A stretch of DNA of 64,000 nt from DATJGR01 sp963780795. Lineage in GTDB: Bacteria > Pseudomonadota > Gammaproteobacteria > Pseudomonadales > Azotimanducaceae. A program made the position numbers and the translations under genes. Where the stretch lies: the NCBI GenBank assembly GCA_963780795.1, contig CAWADH010000014.1, positions 1 through 64,000 of the forward strand, written 5' to 3'. The notes beneath the pieces are model-generated. The model worked only from the letters and a program-made list of their open reading frames with translations. It was not told where the DNA came from and made no database searches. Below are positions 10,033-19,178 of this stretch, piece after piece. The stretch's first letter is position 1. Each line of letters begins with the position of its first letter.

Positions 10033-10685
10033 CTATATGACCTTATTTCGAGCAAATTGATGATAGACGTCAGCGCATCGTTTGGACATCCGTCGCGACG
10101 CGCCGAGTGGAACGTCTGGATGTGCGACGCTTTCCGAACCCGCGCAACGAGGCTCGGCACAAAGTCCTGGATAGCGTGCGTCGCGCTCGTTAGAAATGCG
10201 TCCTTCAGGGGCCAATTCACCCCAAACGTCGGGTCGTTCCACCGAATGCCGCGGGACAACGCTCCGCATGGAAGTCAGTCATTTGATAAAGAACGGCCAC
10301 GTCTGGAGTCAACGTCTGGAACCCGTGCGCGAATCCCGGCGGGACGTAAACGCCCTTCAGTTCGTTGTCATCCAACTCGATCGAGAAATGTTGCAGGTAG
10401 CTCGAGGAATTCGGGCGCAGATCCACAATGACATCGTAGATACTGACCCCTCATACATCGGACGAGCTTGCCTTCCCGCGACGGGGCGGCTTGAAAGTGG
10501 AGCCCTCTGATGGTGCCGCGGAATGGGGTCCGCGACAGATTCGTCTGAACCATCCGCGGCATGATTCCTTGCGCCTCAAACTCGGTCTCGCAGTGAAGGC
10601 GCGTGAAGATCCCCCGCGAATCGCCTAGTAGCTCCGTCGATACGACGTACGCCGAAGCGAGCGGCGTAGGGTCGAACTTGATCAT
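10033..10685 (-). CDS. Second RmlC-like 3,5-epimerase family protein (frameshifted)
   Basis: The N-terminal half (FDPTPLASAYVV, IRGLHFQAAPSREGKLVRC) matches the RmlC cupin with its catalytic His region. The middle continues in another frame as YLQHFSIELDDNELKGVYVP and PPGFAHGFQTLTPDVAVLYQ, and the end (FRWNDPTFGVNWPL, ISNERDARYP, QDFVPSLVARV) needs two or more further slips, so the stop at 10033 is approximate. It overlaps the end of the upstream epimerase/dehydratase (stop TGA inside CAATGATC). It probably epimerises the same deoxy-sugar nucleotide as its neighbours modify. Whether it is functional depends on resequencing. Confidence 0.65.
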
Positions 10686-11714
10686 TGTTCCGTCCAGAAG
10701 AAGCGACTATCGAGCTGTCCAGTTTTGGTGAGGTGCGACAGACACTTCACGCGTGTGAACGCGCGTGACTCGAAGACTTCGCGGGTCATCGCGATTCGTT
10801 GGAACAGTTGCCGAAGCTCGCGGGCACCGTCTGCGTAGTCCCCACTCGCATTTGAAGTTGGGAAGCTGTGCGTGGATCTTCTCGAAGTTGACTCGATAGC
10901 TGCGATTGTCGCGATCCGTAGGACCGAAGCTCAATTCGCAATTCGGAAATTCCTTTTGAACGATCTCCGCGACCTCGCGAATCTGGAAGTTCGCATCGTT
11001 GTCCCCGACATTGAACGTATCGTTGTGGACCGTTTCCTTCGGAGCCGCCAGGACGCACTGTATCGCCTGGCAGATGTCGCGAACGTGAACCAGCGGACGC
11101 CACGGAGCGCCGTCGCTCGTCATGGCGATTTTGCCGCTGGTCCAAGCATGCCCCGCGAGATTGTTGAGAACGATGTCGAATCGCATCCGTGGTGAAGCGC
11201 CATACGCCGTGGCGTTTCTCAAGAACGTCGGCGTGAATTGGTCGTCGGCGAGTGCGCCGACGTCGCGTTCGACCAGAACTTTGCAACGAGCATACGCCGT
11301 CTGAGGTGATGTCGGAGATGTCTCGTCTACGAGACCGTCGGCAATTCCGTACACCGCACAAGACGAGGTGTAGACGAATCTTCGAACGCCCGCTTCCTTC
11401 GCGAGCTGCGCGAGCCGAACAGAACCGTGATGGTTGATCTCATGAGTGACTTCCGGATTATGTGCGCCGAGAGGGTCATTCGAGAGCTCGGCCAGGTGAA
11501 CGACAGCATCGAATCCGACGAGGTCTTCTCGCGTTATCGTTCGTAGGTCGCGCGACACGAGTGGAGGCTCGGCGCGCACAGTTGGATCCGTGAATAGCCA
11601 GCCCTCACGATAGAAACCCGTGTCGAGGGACACGACTTCGTGCCCATCGCGCATCAATAACGGTCCGAGCACGCAACCGATGTAACCTGCCGACCCGGTC
11701 AGGAACACACGCAT
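10683..11714 (-). CDS. NAD-dependent epimerase/dehydratase (extended SDR), frameshift near 3' end
   Basis: This extended SDR has LTGSAGYIGCVLGPLLM for NAD binding, VVHLAELSNDPLG, the catalytic Ser/Tyr/Lys region (YTSSCAVYG, then TAYARCKVLVE) and a substrate segment PWRPLVHVRDICQAI. Family members oxidise, reduce or epimerise nucleotide sugars. A slip near 10845 hides the C-terminus, which in the next frame reads DYADGARELRQLFQRI and ends at the TGA overlapping the next gene's ATG. The next gene is RmlC-like and the previous is a sugar C-methyltransferase, suggesting that the three tailor one branched deoxy sugar. The exact reaction is not known. Confidence 0.82.
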
Positions 11715-11845
11715 CGCGATCTCCGGATTTTAAGATTCGTCAAACCATACATAACGCTTCTCTGTGACCCTGGTTTCGATCGACAAATGTTACTTGAACT
11801 GAGCGTCAGGAATGCGCTGGCGAATGTAACTGGGCCACCCGCGCG

Positions 11846-13103
11846 TCAGAACACTTTTGTCTCAGGAATCGGCACGACGAAGCGACCGCCCCACTGCCTG
11901 ATGTCGTTCATCTGCTCCATGATTTCATCGCGCAGGTTCCAAGGCAGAATCAGCAGGTAGTCGGGTCGCGTTTCGCGGATCCTCTCGGGCGCGAAGATCG
12001 GGATACGGGTGCCAGGAAGAAGCCGATTCTGCTTGTAAGGGCTTCGATCGACGGTGTAGTCGATCATGTCGCTGCGCACGCCACAGTAATTGAGCAGCGT
12101 GTTGCCTTTCGCCGCGGCGCCGTACCCGACTACTGACTTTCCCGCGTTCTTCGCGGAGATCATGAACTCGAGAAAGCTGCGCTTCGTCGCGCGAATGCGT
12201 TCCGAAAAGGATTCGTACAACGCGAGACTCTCATAGCCTTCCTTTCGCTCGAGCGCTTCGAGCTCCCCAACGCGCGAGGATGTTGGGTGTGTAGTCTCAT
12301 CCGCATGGTGTGCGAATATGCGGAGCGACCCGCCGTGAGTCGACAGCGCCTCTACGTCGAACAACGCCAAGCCATGGCGCGCGAATACGCGTCGCACGGT
12401 AGACAACGACAGATATGAGAAATGCTCGTGGTAAATCGTATCGAACTGGCAATGGTCCACTAGCTGCTTCAAATGGGGAAATTCCATGGTGATCACACCA
12501 TTGGGATTCAGGAGCACTTTCATCCCCGCGACGAAATCGTTGATATCGGGTACATGTGCGAGCACGTTGTTGCCGACGATCAGATCCGCGCGTTCGCCTG
12601 CCGCAGCCATCTTCTGCGCGGTCATCAGGCCGAAGAATTCGATTCGCGTTGGAATGCCCTTCTCAATCGCCGCCGCCGCGACTGTGCGTGACGGTTCGAC
12701 TCCCAGCACCGGCACGCCCACTGCTCTGAAGTACTGCAGTAGATACCCATCATTGCTCGCGATTTCCACCACTCGCGAAGTGGCTCCGAATTGGAACCTC
12801 GCGACCATGTGCTCCACATAACGTCTTCGCATGGGCAAGCCATGAATCAGAAAAGGAAGAGAAGTACGCGTATTCGTCGAAGATGTTCGCTGCAGATTCG
12901 AACACCTCGAGTTGCACGAGCCAACACTGTGTGCAGACATACGCGTGCAACGGGTAGAACGCCTCCATCCGATTCGCCAGCTCTACTGGCACATAGGAGT
13001 TCGCCAACGGCGACATACCCAGATCCGCGAACGTATGCGACAGCGCCGCATTACAGAACCGGCAGGTCGCGGACGTAGTCAACGGTTGAAGTGCTGTGGC
13101 CAT
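11846..13103 (-). CDS. Sugar C-methyltransferase, SAM-dependent (frameshifted)
   Basis: The protein has the three-part build of nucleotide-sugar C-methyltransferases of the TylCIII type. An N-terminal zinc-binding domain carries CRFC and CTQC (about residues 14 and 57); a SAM-binding core has VVEIASNDGYLLQYF and the YHEHFSYLSLS segment with catalytic-type His residues; a C-terminal domain carries VGYGAAAKGNTLLNYCGV. The ATG at 13103 (MATALQPLTTSATC) is chosen to start just before the zinc motif. One slip near 12850 separates the zinc domain from the rest. With CDP-deoxyhexose genes nearby, the product may be a 3-C-methyl branched sugar. Confidence 0.85.
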
Positions 13104-13570
13104 CGGGAGCCTCCGCCGAATCTGATGAGTGTCGTTCCGTTGATCTTGACCTTCAAAGCGCAGACGAACCAAGCAATGAGCGACCGCATCGTCGCGTCCT
13201 TCGACGCGCCTTGGGATCGCAGCGATTTCGTCGGACTGTCGATCCCGCGCGGTAGATCAGATCGGCGCTAGGTTACACCGTGCGCGTCACGTTCGGGCTC
13301 GTCGGATGCGAGCCGTTTGTGAGGACGTGGCCAACGCTGACCGTCAGTGGAGGGATGTTTGCTCTCGCTAGCAGGAGGGATCTGTCAGCCGAAGTCGACG
13401 CGGAATCGCGTCTTACCCGAGGTGTTGGGAACTCGAATGACGTCGCCATGAGCATGCCAGGCGCAGGTTCCCGATGACCAGTTCTTACAGGCATCACAAC
13501 TCGCGCATAGACCCACTGTCGTGAGCGGCCAACAGAATCAGCGCCCGGCAAGAAGAAAAAGAGTGTTGCG
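13104..13570. other. Gap without a recognised gene
   Basis: No convincing gene was found. On the minus strand a short frame from GTG 13516 to a stop at 13385 encodes about 43 residues with a cysteine-rich segment (CASCDACKNWSSGTCAW); it has no evident ribosome site and could be a fragment or chance. The promoter of the methyltransferase gene presumably lies in 13104-13270. Confidence 0.4.
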
Positions 13571-13858
13571 ATGGAGTATCGGCGGAACGAAGAGGTCAGA
13601 ACGCGGTTCCGCTCACATCGGATCTTCCGGTCCGATGAAATGTGGTATTTCCACACTCGAGAAGGTATCGATGTCGGGCCGTTTCGTTCGGAATTCGAAG
13701 CTCAGGTCGAGGCGAGCATTCTGAAGAACATGTTGAAGAGTGCGGCGAGCCCCGCCATGGCCATTTCAGCGATTCGGGAGTTCTTGCTGGATGCGCGAAC
13801 GCTGTCCTGCGATCTCAAGGGATTCACAGACTACGTCGAGAAGGAGGGGCGGTTCTAA
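13571..13858 (+). CDS. DUF6316 family protein
   Basis: This 95-residue protein has the small DUF6316 pattern: a basic start (MEYRRNEEVRTRFRSHRIF) followed by the core DEMWYFHTREGIDVGPF, where a WYF-TREG-GPF motif is typical, and a helical C-terminus. These proteins are cytosolic and their function is unknown. The gene ends 7 bp from the convergent lyase gene and stands alone on the plus strand. The family call rests on the core motif. Confidence 0.7.
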   Translation: MEYRRNEEVRTRFRSHRIFRSDEMWYFHTREGIDVGPFRSEFEAQVEASILKNMLKSAASPAMAISAIREFLLDARTLSCDLKGFTDYVEKEGRF

Positions 13859-13865
13859 CGCGTGA

Positions 13866-14768
13866 TCACGTGGCGTTCGCCGCGGCATCGCGCGCACGCG
13901 CGATGATCGTCCGGGCGCGATTGAGGTGCGGAACGTCTACCATCTGGCCTCGAAAGGCAAACGCCATGCGACCTTCGCGTTCCGCGCGTTCGAATGCTGC
14001 GACGAGTTCGCGCGCCTCTTCGACTTCGTCAGCAGACGGAGTGAACATCGCATTGACGATAGGTACTTGATCCGGATGAATAGTGATTTTTCCGGTGTAG
14101 CCCATCCAAGCGCCTTCCTGGCAGTCGCGCTTCAATCCCTCGACGTTCTTGATATCGACGTAGACGGTATCGAGCGGTTGAACGTCACCGGCGGTCGCGC
14201 ACAACAGCGTTTGAACGCGACAGAACTTGAAGACATCGAGGTAATTTCCGTTCTCGTCGCGATTGCGTCGTGCGCCGATCGCAGCGGATAGATCTTCGGC
14301 TCCCCACGACAGTGCGGTCACCCTGGAGCACTGGGTAAAGGTGGGAAGATTGAGCACACCTTGCGGTGTTTCTGTCGAGACCAGAATCAGTTTGACGCGT
14401 CCGTGGGCGTGTCGATACGCGGCTTCGAGCCCTGCCAGGGTCGCATCGATACGCTGGATGTCTGCCAGCGAACGCACCTTGGGAACGAGATACGCATCTG
14501 GCGGCGACTGCATCGTCAATCGCAGATCCTCCAGACCCCAAGGCGTGTCGAGAGGGTTCATTCTCACGATGCGTTCCTTGCCGGCGAAGTCGACGTCGCG
14601 TAACCAACCCGCTACGACGCGACGTGCATCGTCTTTGCGATCCGGTGTAACCGCGTCTTCGAGATCCAGCACCAGCGAGTCTGCGGCAATGCTGAGCGAC
14701 TTCATCAGCATCTTCTCGTTGGCGCCCGGCACGAAATGCACGGATCGACGTAAGCGAGTTTCAGCCAC
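13866..14768 (-). CDS. HpcH/HpaI aldolase / CitE-like CoA-ester lyase
   Basis: This 300-residue TIM-barrel enzyme belongs to the CitE/malyl-CoA lyase family, which cleaves 3-hydroxyacyl-CoA esters such as citramalyl-, malyl- or methylmalyl-CoA. Metal and substrate motifs are visible: SLVLDLEDAVTPDRKDDAR near residue 30, YLVPKVRSLADI, VSTETPQGVLNL, LSWGAEDLSAAIGARR and GYTGKITIHPDQV. The start is a GTG at 14768 overlapping the stop of the MaoC gene by 8 bp, so hydratase and lyase are translationally coupled, the expected order for hydration followed by cleavage of an enoyl-CoA. The substrate is not fixed. Confidence 0.9.
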   Translation of the reverse strand: MAETRLRRSVHFVPGANEKMLMKSLSIAADSLVLDLEDAVTPDRKDDARRVVAGWLRDVDFAGKERIVRMNPLDTPWGLEDLRLTMQSPPDAYLVPKVRSLADIQRIDATLAGLEAAYRHAHGRVKLILVSTETPQGVLNLPTFTQCSRVTALSWGAEDLSAAIGARRNRDENGNYLDVFKFCRVQTLLCATAGDVQPLDTVYVDIKNVEGLKRDCQEGAWMGYTGKITIHPDQVPIVNAMFTPSADEVEEARELVAAFERAEREGRMAFAFRGQMVDVPHLNRARTIIARARDAAANAT

Positions 14769-15222
14769 GCTTTGGTAGCCTCATCATCATCGCGCCGCGA
14801 GTACACGAGCAAACGACTTCGCCGCGCTGGTTGATGCCCTGGTGCTCGAACGTAACGACGCCACGATCGGCCTTCGAGGCGGATTCGCGCTTGCTGACGA
14901 CCTTGGTGTGCGACGTGATCGTGTCGCCGATGAAGACCGGATTCGGGAAACGTGGTCTTGTCGAAGCCGAGATTGCCGAGCGTGGTGCCCAGAGTCGTGT
15001 CACCGACGGATAGACCGACGACCAGGCCCAGCGTGAAGATGCTGTTGACCAGGATCTGGCCGTGCTGCGTGCCGCGCGCGAACTCGGCGTCGAGATGCAG
15101 CGGCTGCGGATTCAGCGTCAGCGCGGTGAACAGCAGATTGTCGGTCTCCGTGACGGTCCGCGAGGGTTGATGCGTGAAGCGTCGCACCTTCCTCGAGTTC
15201 TTCGAAATACTTTGCCGGCCAT
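14761..15222 (-). CDS. MaoC-like enoyl-CoA hydratase (frameshifted)
   Basis: A hot-dog-fold hydratase of about 153 residues is spread over several frames. From ATG 15222: MAGK, then YFEELEEGA, then RTVTETDNLLFTALTLNPQP with the MaoC catalytic-type region, then HGQILVNSIFTLGLVVGLSV, then GDTITSHTKVVSKRESAS and GVVTFEHQGINQRGEVV. Slips are needed near 15209, 15185 and 14955. Family members hydrate 2-enoyl-CoA such as mesaconyl- or itaconyl-CoA. It is coupled to the CitE-like lyase and divergent from an acyl-CoA dehydrogenase, so dehydrogenation, hydration and cleavage are encoded side by side. Confidence 0.75.
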
Positions 15223-15313
15223 CTGCGGTGCTAGATCTGACAGGGATGCGCAGACTTTAAGCTGAGGCTGTAGCGATTGCCAACGACGCGAGGTAATGCC
15301 ACCGGAGGTACCG

Positions 15314-16510
15314 ATGGACTTCGCCGAAACCGAAGAGCACGCGTTGATTCGCGATGCGGTGCGGAAGGTCTGCGCGGATTTCCCGGACGCAGTACTGGTC
15401 GAGGCTCGACCAGGAGCACGAGTTTCCCTGGGAATTCTATAACGCGATGGCGAGAGCCGGGTTGGATCGGCGTTGCGATTCCGGAAGCGTATGGCGGCAG
15501 TGGCCGCGGCATCGCGGAAGCGTCGATCGTGCTCGAGGAAGTCGCAGCGTCCGGCGCCGCGATGAACGGCGCTAGCGCAATTCACCTGTCGATCTTCGGT
15601 ATGCATCCGGTCGTGCGCCACGGCAGCGAGGCAATGAAGCAGGCGTATCTGCCGAGAGTCGCGAGGGGCGATCTGCACGTCGCCTTCGGCGTCACGGAAC
15701 CCGACGCCGGTACCGATACGACATCGATCAAGACGTTCGCGCGCAGACGAGGGCGATCACTACATCGTAAAGCGGGCGCAAGGTGTGGACCACGAAGGCG
15801 CTGGATTCCGAGCGCGTGCTGTTGCTCGTTCGCACCACGCCGCTCGAACAGCTGCGCGCGGCGCACCGACGGCATGACGTTGTTGTTGGCCGAACTGCAG
15901 CGACCCGGAGGTGAAGATCTCGCCGATCGACAAACTCGGTCGCAACGCGGTGGCGACGTGCGAGGTCGTGTATGACGACTTGCCGGTGGCAGTCTCCGAT
16001 CGGGTGGGCGAGGAGGGCAAGGGATTCCGCTACCTGCTGGATGGGCTCAACGCGGAACGCATTCTGGTGGCGTCGGAAGCGATCGGCATCGGCCGCGCCG
16101 CGTTGCGTCGCGCGGTCGCCTATGCGGGCGAACGGGTCGTCTTCGGGCGACCGATCGGTCAGAACCAGGGCGTGGCGTTTCCGTTGGCGGAGGCGCGCAC
16201 GCGCCTGGACGCGGCCGAACTGATGGTGCGCAAGGCCGCGTGGAAGCTCGACGCAGGACGAACCCTGCGGGCCGGAGGCGAACATGGCCAAGTGGCTCGC
16301 CGCGGATGCCGCGTTTCAGGCGGCGGATCAGGCGGTGCAGACGCATGGGGGATTCGGTTACGCACGCGAATACCACGTCGAACGGTACTGGCGGGAAGCG
16401 CGGCTGATGCGCATCGCGCCGATCTCTCAGGAAATGATCATGAACTACGTTTCGGAGCACGTGCTGGGACTACTGAGTCTACCGAGACAACTGACGTCCG
16501 CATCCGATGA
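15314..16510 (+). CDS. Acyl-CoA dehydrogenase (multiply frameshifted)
   Basis: The ATG at 15314 follows GGAGG and starts MDFAETEEHALIRDAVRKVC, a normal acyl-CoA dehydrogenase N-terminus. Ordered pieces of the family follow: WIGVAIPEAYGGSGRGI, FGVTEPDAGTDTTSIKTFA, VSDRVGEEGKGFRYLLDG, RAVAYAGERVVFGRPIGQNQ, QTHGGFGYAREYHVERYW and REARLMRIAPISQEMIMNYV. At least five slips between about 15390 and 16270 break the frame. The enzyme would oxidise an acyl-CoA with FAD. The stop at 16508-16510 overlaps the start of the carbamoyltransferase remnant. Either many assembly errors or an inactive gene. Confidence 0.7.
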
Positions 16511-17115
16511 AGCAGTCCACATCCCGGCATCTCCGCCTACTACCACGACAGCGCAGCTTCGCTGCTGCGCGACGGGACATTGTTGCGATGGCGCAGGAAG
16601 AACGATTCACACGCAAGAAACTGCGATGCGCGATCGAGTATTGCCTCTCCGAAGGCAAGTTCTCGTTGACCGACGTCGAGAACATCGTGTTTCGCGCGGC
16701 GATGCCGATATGGCTCAAAGAAGAAGCTATAGCTGAAAGCGACGTTGACTACACTGCGGCTTCAAAGTGAATTCCGGCGAATTCAAAGCTCATGGGGCTC
16801 GCGCCATACGGCAATCCGAAGTATGTCGATGTAATCCCGAAATCGTGAATCGCTGAAAGGAGGACGGCACGTTCCGCCTGGACATGCAGAACTTCAACAT
16901 ACTGCATCCGATTGACGCAACGCGAAATGGATTTGGCCGCGCGATTCAGGTGGGGTCACCGAGGAAAAAGCGTTGCGGTTGGCGCGCACGCTCTCATCGG
17001 GAACCGGCGAAGAAAATCGTGCTCGCGCGCGGCGTCGCATTGAATGACGTTGCGAACGGCCGTGTGCGTACGAGAAGGTCCGTTCAAAGAAAGGATCGCT
17101 GTAGCGCCGTTCCAT
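16507..17115 (+). pseudogene. Carbamoyltransferase (NodU/CmcH family) remnant with internal deletions
   Basis: Short pieces of a carbamoyltransferase of normally about 600 residues follow in the right order but in changing frames: PGISAYYHDSAASLLRDGTL, MAQEERFTRKK, AIEYCLSEGKFSLTDVENIV, AMPIWLKEE, then (from about 16785) KLMGLAPYGNPKYVDVI, KDGTFRLDMQNFN, VTEEKALRLARTL, KKIVLARGVALNDVANG and VREGPFKERIAVAP. Together they cover well under a third of the family and the C-terminal half is absent, so this is a true pseudogene shortened by deletion as well as slips. NodU-type enzymes carbamoylate sugar or antibiotic hydroxyls; this one may once have served the polysaccharide locus. Confidence 0.8.
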
Positions 17116-19174
17116 CACACGTTGTTCTGATGCCGCAGTACGCGGTCGTCGAGGCCCGACGCGCCAACCGCTTCCGCTTGTGCTGCACGTAGTCCACGAG
17201 AATGTACTCCCCCAACTTCTCCGGACTCGTATAGAACACCCGCCCGCCGTTGATCTTCGCGATCTGGTCCATGAACGCCTTCAGGTAATAGTTGGCATCC
17301 AACATGAACGTGTTGATCGCGATGTTCTTCTGCGTGCACAGCCGCACCGCGCGCATCGTTGCGCGGATCGTTTCCTGCGTCGGCGGATAGGCGAACTGCG
17401 CGTGGCCGTTCTCGAGGTGCGCGGTCGGTTCGCCGTCGGAGATCATGATGATCTGCTTCGTGCCGGAGTTGTGTTTCGCCAGTAGTTTCTCGGCGAGCAG
17501 CAGCGCGTGCTGCATGTTCGTGCCGAGCACGTACTCGTCCCATTGCAGAAACGGCAGGTCGACCGGTTTCAGTTCCTTCGCGTAAGCGGCGAAGCCGATG
17601 ATGTAGAACGAATCCTTCGGGTACTGCGACGTGATCAGGTTGTGCAGCGCCAGTGCGACTTTCTTCGCCGCCTGGAACGAGCCGCGCAACGCCATCGACC
17701 ACGACAGGTCCACCAGCATCGCAGTGGCGCTCGACGTGATCAGTTCGGAACGATAGATCTCGAAGTCTTCCGGTTTCAGTTTCACCGGCGTGCCGGGACC
17801 TTCGCGATCCATCGCATTGCGGATCGTACGCGGCATGTGCAGATGGAACGGGTCGCCGAATTCGTAGGGCTTCGTCTGTTCGAGGCGCTCGCCGAAGCGG
17901 CCTTCCTCCGGAATCGCGTGATTGCCGAGGCTCTGGCGGCGCAGCCGCGCGTAGATTTCGCCGAGCGCTTTCTGTCCGATCATGCGTGAGCCGCGCGGCG
18001 TCAGCTCGTAGCTGTCGCCGTTCGGGCGGATGTAGCCGGCGTTCTCGAGCGCGTCGAGCAGCTTCTTCAGATCGTCGAGCGAGTCCTTCGCGTCTTCGCC
18101 GAGCAGCTTTTCGAGCTGGCTCGAATCGATCGAATCGAGGTCGCCGTGGCGTTCCGCGTCCTGCACCTGATCGATCATGTCGTCGAGCTGATGCATTTCG
18201 TTCATCAGCTTCATCGCCGCTTCGAGGTCGAGCTCTTCGTTGCCGCCGAACTTGTAGCGCGTGCCGTCGGGATTCAGGAAATCCATCTCTTTGGCGAGCT
18301 TGCGCAGTTCCGATTCGAGTTCCGGGTCGCCGAACTTGTCGCTCATCAGCGATTGCAACTGCGCGCGCTGTTCCGCGCTCAACGACGACAGCAGCGATTG
18401 CGTGGCCGCCATCTGCTGGCGCATGCGTTCGAGCAGGTCGTCGAGCGACTGCGGCGGGTCGTCGCCGAACATGTCGCCGAACTTGTCCATGAATTCTTCG
18501 AAGCCGGGATCTTCGCCCGCGATCTTCTTCACCAGCATGTCGTTCAGCGCCTTCAGCATCTCTTTCATGCGCTCGATGTCGCCGGCCGACATCTCCTTCA
18601 CCATGCGTTCGATGTCGTTGAAGAACGACTGCGTCATCGCGCGGCGCAACTGATTCAGCAGTTCGAGAAACTTGCGCTGCGCGTCGGGATTGATGAACTC
18701 GTGCTTCTCGAGCGCCTTCACCTGGCCGGCAGGGTCGGGCGGCAGCTTGTCGAGCGCTTCCTTGGCGCGCTTCGCGATCCCCTTCATGAGATCGTCGGAG
18801 AAACTCGGTTGTTTCTCGGCGCCGGAATCGTCGGCGTCCTTCTTGTTCAGCCACTCGTCGATGCGCTCGCGTTCCATGGCGAGAATTTCTTCGAGCTGTT
18901 TCTTGATGTCCTTCATGACGCTCGACAGGTCGTATCGGTCGAGGCGCTGCTTCTTCTGTTCGCGCAGCTTTTTCAGCATGTCGCGCAGCCCCTGCCGATA
19001 GCCGCCCTGCGGCATCTTCATGCCGCGCGACATGAGGTTGCGCATCGCCCAACGCAGGTCGCCGTATTCCATCAGGTCATCCGCGATGGCGGCGAGCACT
19101 TCGTCCGGATCGATCGGCAACCGCTGGCTGCCGTCCCAGAACGAGAAACGATGGCGAAGAGCCGGTTTGCGCAT
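17084..19174 (-). CDS. VWA domain protein partnered with an AAA ATPase
   Basis: The 696-residue protein has a long helical, highly charged N-terminal region (to about residue 440) rich in Lys/Glu/Asp, and a C-terminal von Willebrand A domain with the metal-site motif VDLSWSMALRGSF, GTNMQHALLLAEKLL and IMISDGEPTAHLENG. Such proteins work with MoxR/magnesium-chelatase-like ATPases to remodel target proteins or insert metals. The ATPase gene ends 5 bp upstream of this start. The last 25 or so residues after HKRKRLA look untypical and may be read-through into the pseudogene beyond. The client is unknown. Confidence 0.85.
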   Translation of the reverse strand: MRKPALRHRFSFWDGSQRLPIDPDEVLAAIADDLMEYGDLRWAMRNLMSRGMKMPQGGYRQGLRDMLKKLREQKKQRLDRYDLSSVMKDIKKQLEEILAMERERIDEWLNKKDADDSGAEKQPSFSDDLMKGIAKRAKEALDKLPPDPAGQVKALEKHEFINPDAQRKFLELLNQLRRAMTQSFFNDIERMVKEMSAGDIERMKEMLKALNDMLVKKIAGEDPGFEEFMDKFGDMFGDDPPQSLDDLLERMRQQMAATQSLLSSLSAEQRAQLQSLMSDKFGDPELESELRKLAKEMDFLNPDGTRYKFGGNEELDLEAAMKLMNEMHQLDDMIDQVQDAERHGDLDSIDSSQLEKLLGEDAKDSLDDLKKLLDALENAGYIRPNGDSYELTPRGSRMIGQKALGEIYARLRRQSLGNHAIPEEGRFGERLEQTKPYEFGDPFHLHMPRTIRNAMDREGPGTPVKLKPEDFEIYRSELITSSATAMLVDLSWSMALRGSFQAAKKVALALHNLITSQYPKDSFYIIGFAAYAKELKPVDLPFLQWDEYVLGTNMQHALLLAEKLLAKHNSGTKQIIMISDGEPTAHLENGHAQFAYPPTQETIRATMRAVRLCTQKNIAINTFMLDANYYLKAFMDQIAKINGGRVFYTSPEKLGEYILVDYVQHKRKRLARRASTTAYCGIRTTCDGTALQRSFL

Positions 19175-19178
19175 GCGA

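Noticed and set aside
17115..19052. Minus-strand 645-codon frame and plus-strand frames over the VWA gene
   Set aside because: Arg-rich shadow frames of the VWA gene, without domains.
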